This document shows, piece by piece, positions 51,068 to 60,482 of a DNA stretch of 64,000 bases. Position 1 is the stretch's first letter. Each line of letters opens with the position of its first letter. A program made the position numbers and the translations under genes. This DNA comes from Stenotrophomonas maltophilia. Lineage in GTDB: Bacteria; Pseudomonadota; Gammaproteobacteria; Xanthomonadales; Xanthomonadaceae. Where the stretch lies: assembly GCF_003205835.1 (NCBI RefSeq), contig NZ_CP029773.1, positions 3,504,501-3,568,500 of the forward strand, written 5' to 3'. Below the pieces are notes generated by a model. That model did no database searches and was not told the origin of the DNA. It worked only from the letters and a program-made list of their open reading frames with translations.

Positions 51068-51684
51068 ACGCGGCTCTTCTCACGGGTGGCGCTGCCGATG
51101 TCCAACAGCGGCCGGAGTTCGGTGTCGATCGCCTCGCGCGCCCGGAAGATCCGTGAACGCACGGTGCCGATCGGGCACCCCATTTTCTGCGCGATATCCT
51201 CGTAGCTCAGGCCTTCCACCTCGCGCAGGGTGATCGCCAGCCGGAGTTCTTCCGGAAGCGCGTTGACGGCCTTCATCACCGTCTGTTCCAGCTCCTGGCG
51301 CATCAACTCGCGTTCGGGCGTATCGGTGTCGCGCAGGCGCGTCCCGCTGTCGAACTGTTCGGCGTCACCGATGTCGATGTCATCGGTCGGCGGCCGTCGA
51401 TTGTGTGAAGCCAGGTAGTTTTTGGCGGTATTCACGGCGATTCGATGCAACCAGGTTGAGAACTGGGCGTCGCCACGGAAACTCCCGATCGCGCGGTACG
51501 CACGGATGAAAGTGTCCTGGGCGACGTCCTGACATTCGCTCCAGTCGGCGATGTAGCGACCGACCAGGGCCACCACGCGATGCTGGTACTTGCGCACCAG
51601 GACATCGAACGCGGCGCTCTCGCCGTGCTGCACGCGCCGGACCAGTTCCAGATCCAGCTCCTGAGGTGTATCAACATCGGCCAT
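51064..51684 (-). CDS. rpoE: RNA polymerase sigma-E factor (RpoE/AlgU)
   Basis: A 206-residue ECF sigma starting MADVDTPQELDLELVRRVQH. Region 2 is FDVLVRKYQHRVVALVGRYI with DVAQDTFIRAYRAIGSF; region 4 is LPEELRLAITLREVEGLSYE with GCPIGTVRSRIFRARE. It controls the response to damaged envelope proteins and heat. It is held by RseA, coded next, and the gene has a good sigma-E-type promoter just upstream, so it should activate itself. An AGGAG lies 12 bases before the ATG, slightly far. Confidence 0.95.
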   Translation of the reverse strand: MADVDTPQELDLELVRRVQHGESAAFDVLVRKYQHRVVALVGRYIADWSECQDVAQDTFIRAYRAIGSFRGDAQFSTWLHRIAVNTAKNYLASHNRRPPTDDIDIGDAEQFDSGTRLRDTDTPERELMRQELEQTVMKAVNALPEELRLAITLREVEGLSYEDIAQKMGCPIGTVRSRIFRAREAIDTELRPLLDIGSATREKSRV

Positions 51685-51724
51685 GAGGGGCCGCACTCCT
51701 GTCAGCCCAACCGACGTCGGGCAA

Positions 51725-51751
51725 TGAGACTGCCAATCCCGGGAAAAGTTC
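51725..51751 (-). promoter_or_regulatory. Sigma-E autoregulatory promoter of rpoE-rseA-mucD
   Basis: On the minus strand GAACTT (51751-51746), 16 bases, then TCTCA (51729-51725). This fits the RpoE/AlgU promoter consensus (GAACTT, 16-17 bases, TCTGA or TCTAA), about 40 bases before the rpoE ATG. It implies self-activation of the operon. Confidence 0.75.
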
Positions 51752-51919
51752 AGTCGCCGATCACCCGGCGCCGCACCAGCTTTTAACCACCGTTCCGTTA
51801 GCGTCCCGGTCCACGGCCATGGATCCGGGGGCGCCACTCCCCTGCTATTGGGATTTGACGCGGGGGAAACAACCTCTGGATCATAGCCGCTTCTCCATAC
51901 ACAACCGGATGGAACGTCC

Positions 51920-53983
51920 ATGCTCTCAGGCTTCGATGGTCTCCGCTTCAGCCACTGGCACCCCGAGATCCGCGACGACGGCGTGGTGGTTCTCTCCCTG
52001 GATCGTCAGGACAGCAGCGTCAACGCCATGTCGCAGGACGTGCTGCTGGAACTGGGCGACCTGCTCGAGCGCATTGCACTGGACCCGCCCAAGGGCGTGG
52101 TGATCCAGTCGCTGAAGAAGGCCGGCTTCATCGCTGGTGCGGACCTGAAGGAGTTCCAGGAGTTCGACCGCCGCGGCACCGTCAACGACGCCATCCGTCG
52201 CGGCCAGGCCACCTACCAGAAGCTGGCTGAACTGCCCTGCCCGACCGTGGCAGCCATCCACGGCCACTGCCTGGGCGGCGGTACCGAGCTGGCGCTGGCC
52301 TGCCGCTACCGCGTGGCCTCCAATGACAGCAGCACCCGCATCGGCCTGCCGGAGACCCAGCTGGGCATCTTCCCGGGCTGGGGTGGCAGCGCGCGCCTGC
52401 CGCAGCTGGTGGGTGCACCGGCGGCGATGGACATGATGCTGACCGGCCGCACCCTGTCAGCCTCGGCCGCGCGTGGGATCGGCCTGGTCGACAAGGTGGT
52501 GGCACCGGCGGTGGTACTCGACACCGCCGTCGCGCTGGCGCTGTCCGGCACCACCCGCCCGTTCAAGCAGCGCGCGACGGCCTGGGCCACCAACACCTGG
52601 CTGGCCCGCACGCTGCTGGCGCCGCAGATGGTCAAGCAGGTCGCACGCAAGGCCAAGAAGGACCAGTATCCGGCGCCCTACGCGCTGATCAGCACCTGGC
52701 AGCGCAGCGGCGGCAAGCCGATCCAGGCGCGCCTGGATGCCGAACGTCGCGCGGTGGTGAAGCTGGCCAGCACGCCGACCGCGCGTAACCTGATCCGCAT
52801 CTTCTTCCTGACCGAGCGCCTGAAGGGCCTCGGCGGTGGTGATTCCGGCATCCGCCACGTGCACGTGGTCGGCGCCGGCGTGATGGGCGGTGATATCGCT
52901 GCGTGGGCCGCCTACAAGGGCTTCGACGTGACCCTGCAGGACCGCGAGCAGCGCTTCATCGACCCGGCCATGGAGCGCGCGCAGGCCCTGTTCGCCAAGA
53001 AGATACGCGACGAGAGCAAGCGCCCCGCCGTGGCCGCACGCCTGCGTGCCGACCTGGAAGGCAACGGCGTGGCCGAGGCCGACCTGGTGATCGAGGCAAT
53101 CATCGAGAACCCGGAGGCCAAGCGTGCGCTGTACCAGACGCTGGAACCGAAGATGAAGCTGGACGCGCTGCTGACCACCAACACCTCGTCGATTCCACTG
53201 GTGGAGCTGCGCGACCACATCCAGCGCCCGGCGCAGTTCGCCGGCCTGCACTACTTCAACCCGGTGGCGCAGATGCCGCTGGTGGAGATCATCCACCACG
53301 ACGGCATGGCGCCGGAGACCGAACGCCGCCTGGCCGCGTTCTGCAAGGCACTGGGCAAGTTCCCGGTGCCGGTGGCCGGAAGCCCGGGCTTCCTGGTCAA
53401 CCGCGTGCTGTTCCCGTACATGCTGGAAGCCGCCACCGCGTATGCCGAGGGCATTCCGGGCCCGGTGATCGACAAGGCCGCAGTGAAGTTCGGCATGCCG
53501 ATGGGCCCGATCGAACTGATCGATACCGTGGGCCTGGATGTGGCCGCCGGCGTCGGCCGCGAACTGGCCCCGTTCCTGGGCCTGCAGATTCCGGCCGCGC
53601 TGCAGACGGTGGAACCGGACAAGCGCGGCAAGAAGGATGGCCAGGGCATCTACACCTGGGAAAACGGCAAGCCGAAGAAGCCGGACGTGGCCAGCGACTA
53701 CCAGGCCCCGGCCGATCTGGAGGACCGCCTGATCCTGCCGCTGTTGAACGAGGCAGTGGCCTGCCTGCACGAAGGCGTGGTGGCGGATGCGGACCTGCTG
53801 GATGCCGGCGTGATCTTCGGTACTGGTTTTGCACCGTTCCGCGGTGGTCCGATCCAGCACATCCGTGCGGTGGGTGCCGATGCGATCGTCGAGCGGTTGA
53901 AGGCGCTGCAGCAGCGCCACGGCGACCGTTTCGCACCGCGCCCGGGCTGGGACAACCCGGCCCTGCGCGAACCGGTGGTGTGA
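51920..53983 (+). CDS. FadB/FadJ-type enoyl-CoA hydratase/3-hydroxyacyl-CoA dehydrogenase
   Basis: A 687-residue two-domain enzyme. The N-terminal crotonase domain holds the oxyanion loop AGADLKEFQEF near residue 72 and GHCLGGGTELALACRYRVA near 115, with Glu of GLPETQLG. The NAD-binding fold VHVVGAGVMGGDIAAW lies near residue 313. The C-terminal 3HCDH repeats run to residue 680 (GFLVNRVLFPYMLEA, FGMPMGPIELID). It carries out two beta-oxidation steps. The thiolase partner fadA is not adjacent; a different thiolase is 26 kb away. It is divergent from rpoE. Confidence 0.9.
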   Translation: MLSGFDGLRFSHWHPEIRDDGVVVLSLDRQDSSVNAMSQDVLLELGDLLERIALDPPKGVVIQSLKKAGFIAGADLKEFQEFDRRGTVNDAIRRGQATYQKLAELPCPTVAAIHGHCLGGGTELALACRYRVASNDSSTRIGLPETQLGIFPGWGGSARLPQLVGAPAAMDMMLTGRTLSASAARGIGLVDKVVAPAVVLDTAVALALSGTTRPFKQRATAWATNTWLARTLLAPQMVKQVARKAKKDQYPAPYALISTWQRSGGKPIQARLDAERRAVVKLASTPTARNLIRIFFLTERLKGLGGGDSGIRHVHVVGAGVMGGDIAAWAAYKGFDVTLQDREQRFIDPAMERAQALFAKKIRDESKRPAVAARLRADLEGNGVAEADLVIEAIIENPEAKRALYQTLEPKMKLDALLTTNTSSIPLVELRDHIQRPAQFAGLHYFNPVAQMPLVEIIHHDGMAPETERRLAAFCKALGKFPVPVAGSPGFLVNRVLFPYMLEAATAYAEGIPGPVIDKAAVKFGMPMGPIELIDTVGLDVAAGVGRELAPFLGLQIPAALQTVEPDKRGKKDGQGIYTWENGKPKKPDVASDYQAPADLEDRLILPLLNEAVACLHEGVVADADLLDAGVIFGTGFAPFRGGPIQHIRAVGADAIVERLKALQQRHGDRFAPRPGWDNPALREPVV

Positions 53984-54079
53984 GTTGATCGGCCGGGCCT
54001 GCGGCCCGGCACCCGCTGGATCAACAGCCAGAGCCAGAGCCGGAGCAACAGCCGGCTCTGGCTTTTCTGTTTGTTGGGC

Positions 54080-54177
54080 GGGGCGGTGTGGGCAGGCAGG
54101 ACACGCCGTAAACCCATCCATGGGGGCTCGATGGCGCCATCCATGGCGCCAACGGTCCTGCCTGCCCACACCGCCCC
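54080..54177 (-). ncRNA. TwoAYGGAY-like structured element, copy 5
   Basis: The outer stem is a perfect 23 bp (54080-54102 with 54155-54177). Read on the minus strand it encloses GGCGCC-ATGGAT-GGCGCC (54133-54150) and CCC-ATGGAT-GGG (54113-54124). The upstream box GGGAAACTGTC is at 54184-54194. It is nearly identical to copy 3 in core, but the stem differs by compensating changes. Confidence 0.62.
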
Positions 54178-54350
54178 ACCCCTGACAGTTTCCCGGTGAC
54201 GGTTGGTGAACTGCGAATCTGGTTGATGGCTACTGCGAACTGGTGGGTGGCGACCTTGGTCGCCACCAGGAGCGAAGCGACCGGCGTTTGATTTTGACTT
54301 TGATTTTCTTTTTTCTTCTCCGTGGCTGGATGCACACGGAAACTGTCAGA

Positions 54351-54454
54351 GGCCGGGCGGTTGGGTGGCGCAGGGGCGTGAGCCGCATGGATGCGGCGAC
54401 CGAGCTTACATGGACGTACTTGCAGCGGCCCCTGCGCCACCCACCCGCCCGGCC
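54351..54454 (+). ncRNA. TwoAYGGAY-like structured element, copy 6
   Basis: The outer stem pairs at 26 of 27 positions (54351-54377 with 54428-54454). It encloses GCCGC-ATGGAT-GCGGC (54382-54397) and TAC-ATGGAC-GTA (54407-54418). The upstream box GGAAACTGTC is at 54338-54347. The core is almost identical to copies 2 and 4, while the outer stem sequence is different. Confidence 0.62.
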
Positions 54455-54607
54455 AAGCGCGGCTTCTGCTTCTGCCTTCAGCGACCAACCCACAGCCACG
54501 AGGGGCTGCGCCGTTGGCTGGAACAACCTGTTACCCATACGGGGCATGTCCCCGTCACAGCCGCATGCGATGCTGACCACCTGATCCCTGCCAGCGAGAA
54601 CGCCCGC

Positions 54608-55471
54608 ATGACCACCATCATCGCCCCGCGCGTGCACGACATCGGCGGACTCGAAGTCCGTCGCGCCGTCCCCACCCTGCAGGCGCGCAGCATCGGCTCG
54701 TTCGTGTTCGTCGACCAGATGGGCCCGGCACTCATGCATCCCGGCACCGCCATCGACGTGCGCCCGCATCCGCATATCGGCCTGGCCACCGTCACCTATC
54801 TGTGGTCGGGCGCGATCGGCCACCGCGACACGCTGGGGTCGGACCAGGTGATCCGTCCCGGTGACGTCAACTGGATGACCGCCGGCCGCGGCATCGCCCA
54901 TTCCGAGCGCACGCCGCAACCGGACCGCGACCATGACAACCCGATCCACGGCATGCAGACCTGGGTGGCACTGCCGAAATCGCATGAGGAAATCGAACCG
55001 GCGTTCTACCACCATGCCGCGGCCACCCTGCCCGAGCAGCGCCGCAATGGTGCCTGGGTGCGGGTGATCGCCGGCCGCGCCTATGGCGAGGAATCGCCGG
55101 TGAAGGTGTTCGCCGACACCCTCAACGTGGCCATCGATCTCGACCCGGATGCGGAAATCGATATCGACAATGGCCACCGCGAGCGCGCGCTGTACATCCT
55201 CGAAGGCGAGGCGCAGCTGGATGGCGTCGACATCCCCGCCCAGCATCTGGTAATCCCGGAAGCCGGTGCGGTGGGCCGCCTTCGCGCGAAGACGCCGGTG
55301 AAGGCCATGCTGTTTGGCGGCGAACCGCTGGATGGCCCGCGTCACCTGTGGTGGAACTTCGTGTCCAGCTCGAAGGAGCGTATCGAGCAGGCCAAGCACG
55401 ACTGGGAAGCCGGCCGCTTCGGCACCATTCCGGGCGACGACAAGGAGTTCATTCCCCTGCCCCAGTACTGA
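54608..55471 (+). CDS. Pirin family protein 1
   Basis: A 287-residue bicupin. The metal ligands are in RPHPHIGLATVTYLW (two His near residue 58) and GIAHSERTP (His and Glu near residue 101), as in pirins that bind iron. The second cupin (residues 150-250) contains ALYILEGEAQLDGVDI. Bacterial pirins include quercetin dioxygenases (YhhW) and regulators; the role here is open. It is a single gene after a long repeat region; another pirin gene of a different subgroup lies at 57.1-58.0 kb. Confidence 0.88.
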   Translation: MTTIIAPRVHDIGGLEVRRAVPTLQARSIGSFVFVDQMGPALMHPGTAIDVRPHPHIGLATVTYLWSGAIGHRDTLGSDQVIRPGDVNWMTAGRGIAHSERTPQPDRDHDNPIHGMQTWVALPKSHEEIEPAFYHHAAATLPEQRRNGAWVRVIAGRAYGEESPVKVFADTLNVAIDLDPDAEIDIDNGHRERALYILEGEAQLDGVDIPAQHLVIPEAGAVGRLRAKTPVKAMLFGGEPLDGPRHLWWNFVSSSKERIEQAKHDWEAGRFGTIPGDDKEFIPLPQY

Positions 55472-55595
55472 ACATCGCGTGTTGCACACACCCGAAGGTG
55501 TATCCCTGCACCCGGCGTTGACGCTATCGTCACTCGCCGGCCACTGAAATGTGACCGACCGCACAGTTCGGACATCTTTCAAAGGAGTGCAACAC

Positions 55596-56315
55596 ATGAG
55601 CATGGGTAAACGCTTGTCCGCCGAATTCCTCGGCACTTTCTGGCTGGTTCTGGGTGGCTGCGGCAGCGCGGTGCTGGCCGCCAAGTTCGGGGGCGACGGC
55701 AATCCGCTGGGTATCGGTTTCCTCGGCGTAGCGCTCGCCTTCGGCCTGACCGTGGTGACCGGCGCCTATGCGTTCGGCCATATCTCCGGCGCGCACTTCA
55801 ATCCGGCGGTCAGTGTCGGCCTGTGGGCCGGCGGTCGTTTCCCGACCAAGGACCTGATCCCGTACATCATCGCCCAGGTCGCCGGCGGCCTGCTGGCCGG
55901 CTTCATCCTGCTGCAGATCGCATCGGGCGCCAGCGGCTTCGCCATTGATGGCAGCCAGGCCGGTGCATTCGCCAGCAACGGCTACGGCGCGTTGTCCCCC
56001 GGCGGCTACAGCGTGGCCGCGGCCTTCCTGTGCGAAGTGGTGCTGACCGCCGTGTTCCTGATCGTGATCATGGGCGCCACCCACGGCAAGGCACCGGCCG
56101 GGTTCGCCCCGCTGGCGATCGGTCTGTCGCTGACCCTGATCCACCTGATCAGCATCCCGGTCACCAACACCTCGGTGAACCCGGCCCGTTCCACGGCGGT
56201 GGCCTTCTTCGCCGGCAGCGGCGCGGTCAGCCAGCTGTGGCTGTTCTGGGTCGCCCCGCTGCTGGGCGGCGCGATCGGCGGCATCATCTACAAGTGGATC
56301 GGCAACGACCGCTGA
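55596..56315 (+). CDS. aqpZ: Aquaporin Z
   Basis: A 239-residue inner-membrane channel with six spans and both NPA boxes: [14 protein letters not shown] near residue 68 and [15 protein letters not shown] near 190. Arg after the second NPA and His/Phe residues of the narrow filter match the water-selective AqpZ type. AAGGAG is well placed before the ATG. It is monocistronic. It carries water across the membrane during osmotic change. Confidence 0.94.
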   Translation: MSMGKRLSAEFLGTFWLVLGGCGSAVLAAKFGGDGNPLGIGFLGVALAFGLTVVTGAYAFGHISGAHFNPAVSVGLWAGGRFPTKDLIPYIIAQVAGGLLAGFILLQIASGASGFAIDGSQAGAFASNGYGALSPGGYSVAAAFLCEVVLTAVFLIVIMGATHGKAPAGFAPLAIGLSLTLIHLISIPVTNTSVNPARSTAVAFFAGSGAVSQLWLFWVAPLLGGAIGGIIYKWIGNDR

Positions 56316-56512
56316 GGCCTGTGCGGACCATTGCGGCCGACCTTCGGCCGCAATGGTTACGCCTGTAACCGCGATTTGTGCGATCGCTCACGTTCCGTTA
56401 AGGTTGAGTTGACCGTCCGTGCACATGCCGGCCGGGGTGGCATCCGGGGATGGGATGCCAACGCTGCCCGCCCATCCGGCAGCGCCAAACGACACACCAC
56501 CTTGGGGGATGC

Positions 56513-56974
56513 ATGAAGTTCGCGCCTGTAGTGTTGTCGAGCCTGCTGTTCGCGGTGGCCCAGGCCGCCGCTGCACAGGCTCCCACCGAATGTCCTTCGC
56601 TGCCGGCCAGCAGTGGCCTGCAATGGCAGCAATTGGTGCAGACGGACTTCCTGGTCTGCCGCGCCAGTACCGGAGATGGCCGTGAAGTGTTGAGCCTGAT
56701 GCTCAGCGCACGTGACCCGTCCATTCCACTGAACCGCTCATTGCGCCAGGAAAAGGGCAGCTTCGGCGGTGAATCACTGTACTGGTACCAGCCCGACCTC
56801 GGTGGCCAGCAGCCGCCGGGCTATGCCGAGCGCCGGATCAGCGTGGTCAAGCTCGACAAAGGGCGTTACGCGCAGATTTCACTGTATCCGGACAGCCCGC
56901 AGGAACTGGGCTCGCTGCAGCAGCTGGCGCAGGGCATGAGCCTGACGCCGTCGGCCGTGGCCGCCGGGCGCTGA
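56513..56974 (+). CDS. Exported hypothetical protein
   Basis: A 153-residue protein with a signal peptide (MKFAPVVLSSLLFAVAQAAA, cleavage near AAAQA). The mature part has two Cys (TECPSL, FLVCRAS) that could form a disulfide in the periplasm, and Trp/Tyr-rich strands (GGESLYWYQPDL). No domain is recognised. Its ATG overlaps a GGGGGATGC sequence, so the ribosome site is probably TTGGGGG just before it. It lies alone between aqpZ and a SMAG pair. Confidence 0.65.
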   Translation: MKFAPVVLSSLLFAVAQAAAAQAPTECPSLPASSGLQWQQLVQTDFLVCRASTGDGREVLSLMLSARDPSIPLNRSLRQEKGSFGGESLYWYQPDLGGQQPPGYAERRISVVKLDKGRYAQISLYPDSPQELGSLQQLAQGMSLTPSAVAAGR

Positions 56975-57028
56975 CCATGACGGGGATGCCTGCCTGGCAG
57001 CATCCCCGCAATGTGGCCCGATCACAGG

Positions 57029-57094
57029 GTAGTGCCGGCCGCTGGCCGGCACCTCGATCCGCCGTGACCGCAGGCAGTTGCCGGCCAGCGACCG
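57029..57094. repeat. Pair of SMAG-type palindromes
   Basis: GTAG plus TGCCGGCCGCTGGCCGGCAC (57029-57052) is followed by a diverged copy, TTGCCGGCCAGCGACCGGCAC (57074-57094). They lie between the converging exported-protein gene and the pirin 2 gene. Confidence 0.8.
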
Positions 57095-57102
57095 GCACCG
57101 CC

Positions 57103-57954
57103 TCAGAACTTGCCTTCCTGGAAATCGACGAAGGCCTGCATCAGTTCCTGCCGCGTGTTCATCACGAACGGGCCATGCCGCATCACCGGCTCGCGCAGCG
57201 GACGGCCAGCCACCAGGATCAACCGCGCGCCTTCGTTGCCGGCCGAAAGGTGCAGCTGTTCGCCGCCGCCCAGCACCGCCAGTTCCTGGCGCGCCACGTC
57301 ACGCGCAGCGTCCTGCTCACCTACGGTCACCGCACCTTCGAACACATAGGCAAACGCGTTGTGCCCTTCCGGCAACGCATAGGTCCACGCCCGATCCGGC
57401 GCCAGCGTGATGTCCAGGTAGAGCGGATCGGTGGCCGGCTGCACGATCGGGCCGTGGGTGCCGTCGACCGTGCCGGCGATCACCTTCACTTCCACGCCGG
57501 CATCCGGCTGCACCACGGGAATGCGCTCGGGTGCGAACTCCTGGTACTTCGGCTCGGTCATCTTCTCCTTCGCCGGCAGGTTCACCCACAACTGGAAACC
57601 GCGCATCTGCCCGCTTTCCTGCTCGGGCATCTCCGAATGCACCAGGCCGCGGCCGGCAGTCATCCACTGCACACTGCCCGGAGTAAGGAGGCCCTCGTTG
57701 CCATGGTTGTCGCGATGCCGCATGCGCCCGTCGAGCATGTAGGTGACGGTCTCGAAGCCACGGTGCGGATGCTCCGGGAAGCCTGCGATGTAGTCTTCGG
57801 CACGGTCGGTGCCGAACTCATCCAGCAGCAGGAACGGATCCAGGTCGGGCAGCGTCGGGCCACCGATCACGCGGGTCAGGCGCACGCCGGCACCGTCGGA
57901 GGTGGGCATGCCACGGATGGTGCGCAGTACGCGGACCGGTTCGGGAAAGCTCAT
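57103..57954 (-). CDS. Pirin family protein 2
   Basis: A 283-residue bicupin starting MSFPEPVRVLRTIRGMPTSD, with AGGAG 6 bases upstream. The ligand set is EHPHRGFETVTYMLDG near residue 61 and GLVHSEMPE near 105. The second cupin (AFAYVFEGAVTVGEQ) is also clear. It resembles YhhW-type pirins more closely than pirin 1 does. Whether it degrades flavonols or regulates transcription is unknown. It is divergent from cstA across 215 bases. Confidence 0.88.
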   Translation of the reverse strand: MSFPEPVRVLRTIRGMPTSDGAGVRLTRVIGGPTLPDLDPFLLLDEFGTDRAEDYIAGFPEHPHRGFETVTYMLDGRMRHRDNHGNEGLLTPGSVQWMTAGRGLVHSEMPEQESGQMRGFQLWVNLPAKEKMTEPKYQEFAPERIPVVQPDAGVEVKVIAGTVDGTHGPIVQPATDPLYLDITLAPDRAWTYALPEGHNAFAYVFEGAVTVGEQDAARDVARQELAVLGGGEQLHLSAGNEGARLILVAGRPLREPVMRHGPFVMNTRQELMQAFVDFQEGKF

Positions 57955-58169
57955 GGCGACTCCTGTTGGATGGATGCCACTGAAGATGGACGCCACACGA
58001 CCGTAGGCCAATGGATGGCTCCGCAACCGATTGTTCCATCCCTGATGTTCGCTGCACGTCAGCACGCCCTGCGTACGACCAAAGTACTACCGCAGATTCG
58101 TCCTGTGCCAATTGACCCTGTCGTGGGCAAGCAGGACTCTTTGACTGTCTTTCCGGGAGAGAGCACCTC

Positions 58170-60251
58170 ATGAAAGGGTTTTCCAAACTGGGCTGGGCGG
58201 CACTCGCCCTGCTCGGCGCATTCTGTCTGGGCACCGTGGCCTTGCGCCGCGGTGAACACATCAACGCACTGTGGATCGTGGTGGCAGCGGTTTCGCTGTA
58301 CCTGGTCGCCTACCGCTTCTACAGCCTGTTCATCGCCAACAAGGTGATGCAGCTCGATCCGACCCGGGCCACCCCGGCGGTGATCAACAACGATGGCCTG
58401 GACTACGTGCCGACCAACAAGCACGTGCTGTTCGGCCACCACTTCGCCGCCATTGCCGGTGCCGGTCCGCTGGTCGGCCCGGTGCTGGCCGCGCAGATGG
58501 GCTACCTGCCCGGCCTGCTGTGGCTGGTGGTGGGTGTGGTACTGGCCGGCGCGGTGCAGGACTTCATGGTCCTGTTCCTGTCCAGCCGCCGCAATGGCCG
58601 CTCGCTGGGTGACCTGGTCCGCGAGGAGATGGGCCAGGTGCCCGGCACCATTGCCCTGTTCGGTGCGTTCCTGATCATGATCATCATCCTGGCAGTGCTG
58701 GCGATGGTGGTGGTCAAGGCGCTGGCCGAAAGCCCGTGGGGCATGTTCACGGTGATCGCAACGATGCCCATCGCGATCCTGATGGGCGTGTACATGCGCT
58801 ACATCCGCCCTGGCAAGATCGGCGAGATCTCCGTGGTCGGCCTGATCCTGCTGCTGGCCGCGATCTGGTACGGCGGCAAGGTCGCCGCCGACCCGGTCTG
58901 GGGCCCGGCGTTCACCTTCACCGGCACCCAGATCACCTGGATGCTGATCGGCTACGGCTTCGTCGCCTCGGTGCTGCCGGTGTGGCTGCTGCTGGCTCCG
59001 CGCGACTACCTGTCGACCTTCCTCAAGATCGGCACCATCATCGCGCTGGCCATCGGCATCCTGGTGGTGATGCCGGAGCTGAAGATGCCGGCGCTGACCC
59101 AGTTCGCCGCCAGCGGCGATGGCCCGGTGTGGAAGGGCGGCATGTTCCCGTTCCTGTTCATCACCATCGCCTGCGGTGCGGTCTCCGGTTTCCATGCACT
59201 GATTTCCTCCGGCACGACGCCGAAGCTGCTCGCCAATGAAGCGCACATGCGTTACATCGGCTACGGCGGCATGCTGATGGAATCGTTCGTGGCGGTGATG
59301 GCGCTGGTGGCGGCCTCGATCATCGATCCGGGCATCTACTTCGCGATGAACAGCCCGGCGGCGGTGATCGGTGCCGATGCCGCGTCGGCGGCGCACTACA
59401 TCACCAACACCTGGGGCTTCACCATCACGCCCGAACAGCTGACCGCGACTGCGGCGGCGATCGGTGAACCGACCATCCTGCACCGCGCCGGTGGCGCGCC
59501 CACGTTGGCGGTGGGCATCGCACAGATCCTGCACGAGGCGATTCCCAGTGGCAGCGACGCGATGATGGCGTTCTGGTACCACTTCGCGATCCTGTTCGAA
59601 GCGCTGTTCATCCTCACCGCGGTGGACGCCGGCACCCGCGCCGGTCGCTTCATGCTGCAGGACCTGCTGGGCAACTTCGTGCCGGCCCTGAAGAAGACCG
59701 AATCGTGGACCGCCAACATCATCGGTACCGCCGGCTGCGTGGCGCTGTGGGGCTACCTGCTGTACACCGGCGTGGTGGATCCGTTCGGCGGCATCCAGAC
59801 GCTGTGGCCGCTGTTCGGCATCTCCAACCAGATGCTGGCCGGTATCGCGCTGATGCTGGGCACGGTGGTGCTGTTCAAGATGAAGCGTGACCGCTATGCG
59901 TGGGTCACCGCGGTTCCGGCCATATGGCTGCTGATCTGCACCACCTACGCCGGCTTCATCAAGATCTTCGACAGCAACCCGGCACAGGGCTTCCTGGCAC
60001 AGGCACACAAGTTCCAGGCCGCGCTCGCCAGCGACACGATTACCGCACCGGCCAAGTCGGTGGCGCAGATGAAGCAGATCGTGGTCAACGCCTACGTCAA
60101 CACCGGCCTGACCGCGCTGTTCCTGCTGGTGGTCGGTGCGGTGCTGGTGTATTCGATCAAGACCATCCTCGCGGCCCGCCGCAACCCGCAGCGTTCCGAC
60201 CGCGAGACTCCGTACGTGGCGCTGAAGCCGCATGAAATGGTGGATCTGTGA
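58170..60251 (+). CDS. cstA: Carbon starvation protein CstA (peptide/pyruvate transporter family)
   Basis: A 693-residue inner-membrane protein with about 18 hydrophobic spans, the normal CstA length. GGGAGAGAG precedes the ATG. Conserved stretches are [20 protein letters not shown] near residue 92, [17 protein letters not shown] near 340 and [14 protein letters not shown] near 550. Members take up peptides or pyruvate under nutrient limitation. The next gene, a YbdD-type protein, overlaps its stop by one base (TGATG); this pair is conserved in E. coli as cstA-ybdD and btsT-yjiX. Confidence 0.92.
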   Translation: MKGFSKLGWAALALLGAFCLGTVALRRGEHINALWIVVAAVSLYLVAYRFYSLFIANKVMQLDPTRATPAVINNDGLDYVPTNKHVLFGHHFAAIAGAGPLVGPVLAAQMGYLPGLLWLVVGVVLAGAVQDFMVLFLSSRRNGRSLGDLVREEMGQVPGTIALFGAFLIMIIILAVLAMVVVKALAESPWGMFTVIATMPIAILMGVYMRYIRPGKIGEISVVGLILLLAAIWYGGKVAADPVWGPAFTFTGTQITWMLIGYGFVASVLPVWLLLAPRDYLSTFLKIGTIIALAIGILVVMPELKMPALTQFAASGDGPVWKGGMFPFLFITIACGAVSGFHALISSGTTPKLLANEAHMRYIGYGGMLMESFVAVMALVAASIIDPGIYFAMNSPAAVIGADAASAAHYITNTWGFTITPEQLTATAAAIGEPTILHRAGGAPTLAVGIAQILHEAIPSGSDAMMAFWYHFAILFEALFILTAVDAGTRAGRFMLQDLLGNFVPALKKTESWTANIIGTAGCVALWGYLLYTGVVDPFGGIQTLWPLFGISNQMLAGIALMLGTVVLFKMKRDRYAWVTAVPAIWLLICTTYAGFIKIFDSNPAQGFLAQAHKFQAALASDTITAPAKSVAQMKQIVVNAYVNTGLTALFLLVVGAVLVYSIKTILAARRNPQRSDRETPYVALKPHEMVDL

Positions 60252-60475
60252 TGAGTACGCAACTGGTTCCCGCCGGCCAGTACCAGGCGCACCGCCGTAT
60301 CTGGCGGCGCCTGGTGCAGACCGCACGGCTGTGCTGTGGCATTCCTGATTACGACAACTACGTCCGGCACATGCTGGAGAAGCACCCGGACCAGGAGCCG
60401 ATGGACTACAAGACGTTCTTCCGCGAACGCCAGGAAGCGCGCTACGGCGGACGCAACGGCGGACGCTGCTGTTGA
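60251..60475 (+). CDS. ybdD: YbdD/YjiX family small protein
   Basis: A 74-residue Arg-rich cytoplasmic protein. The segment [20 protein letters not shown] and the ending [19 protein letters not shown] are the family hallmark. It overlaps the cstA stop by one base, so it is translationally coupled to the transporter. Family proteins always accompany CstA/BtsT and appear to be needed for transport, but the mechanism is unknown. Confidence 0.92.
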   Translation: MSTQLVPAGQYQAHRRIWRRLVQTARLCCGIPDYDNYVRHMLEKHPDQEPMDYKTFFRERQEARYGGRNGGRCC

Positions 60476-60482
60476 GGGTTGG

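Larger units (their letters stand above)
53987..54607. repeat. Mosaic intergenic repeat region (624 bases)
   Basis: No gene is seen between the FadB-like and pirin genes. In order the gap holds a REP hairpin GGCCGGGCCTGCGGCCCGGC (53991-54010), a CCAGAGCCAG...CTCTGGC hairpin and a two-loop element on the minus strand (54080-54177). A GTGGCGACCTTGGTCGCCAC palindrome (about 54246-54266), an AT-rich stretch (54285-54320), a second two-loop element on the plus strand (54351-54454) and a small ACGGGGCATGTCCCCGT hairpin before the pirin gene follow. Confidence 0.8.
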
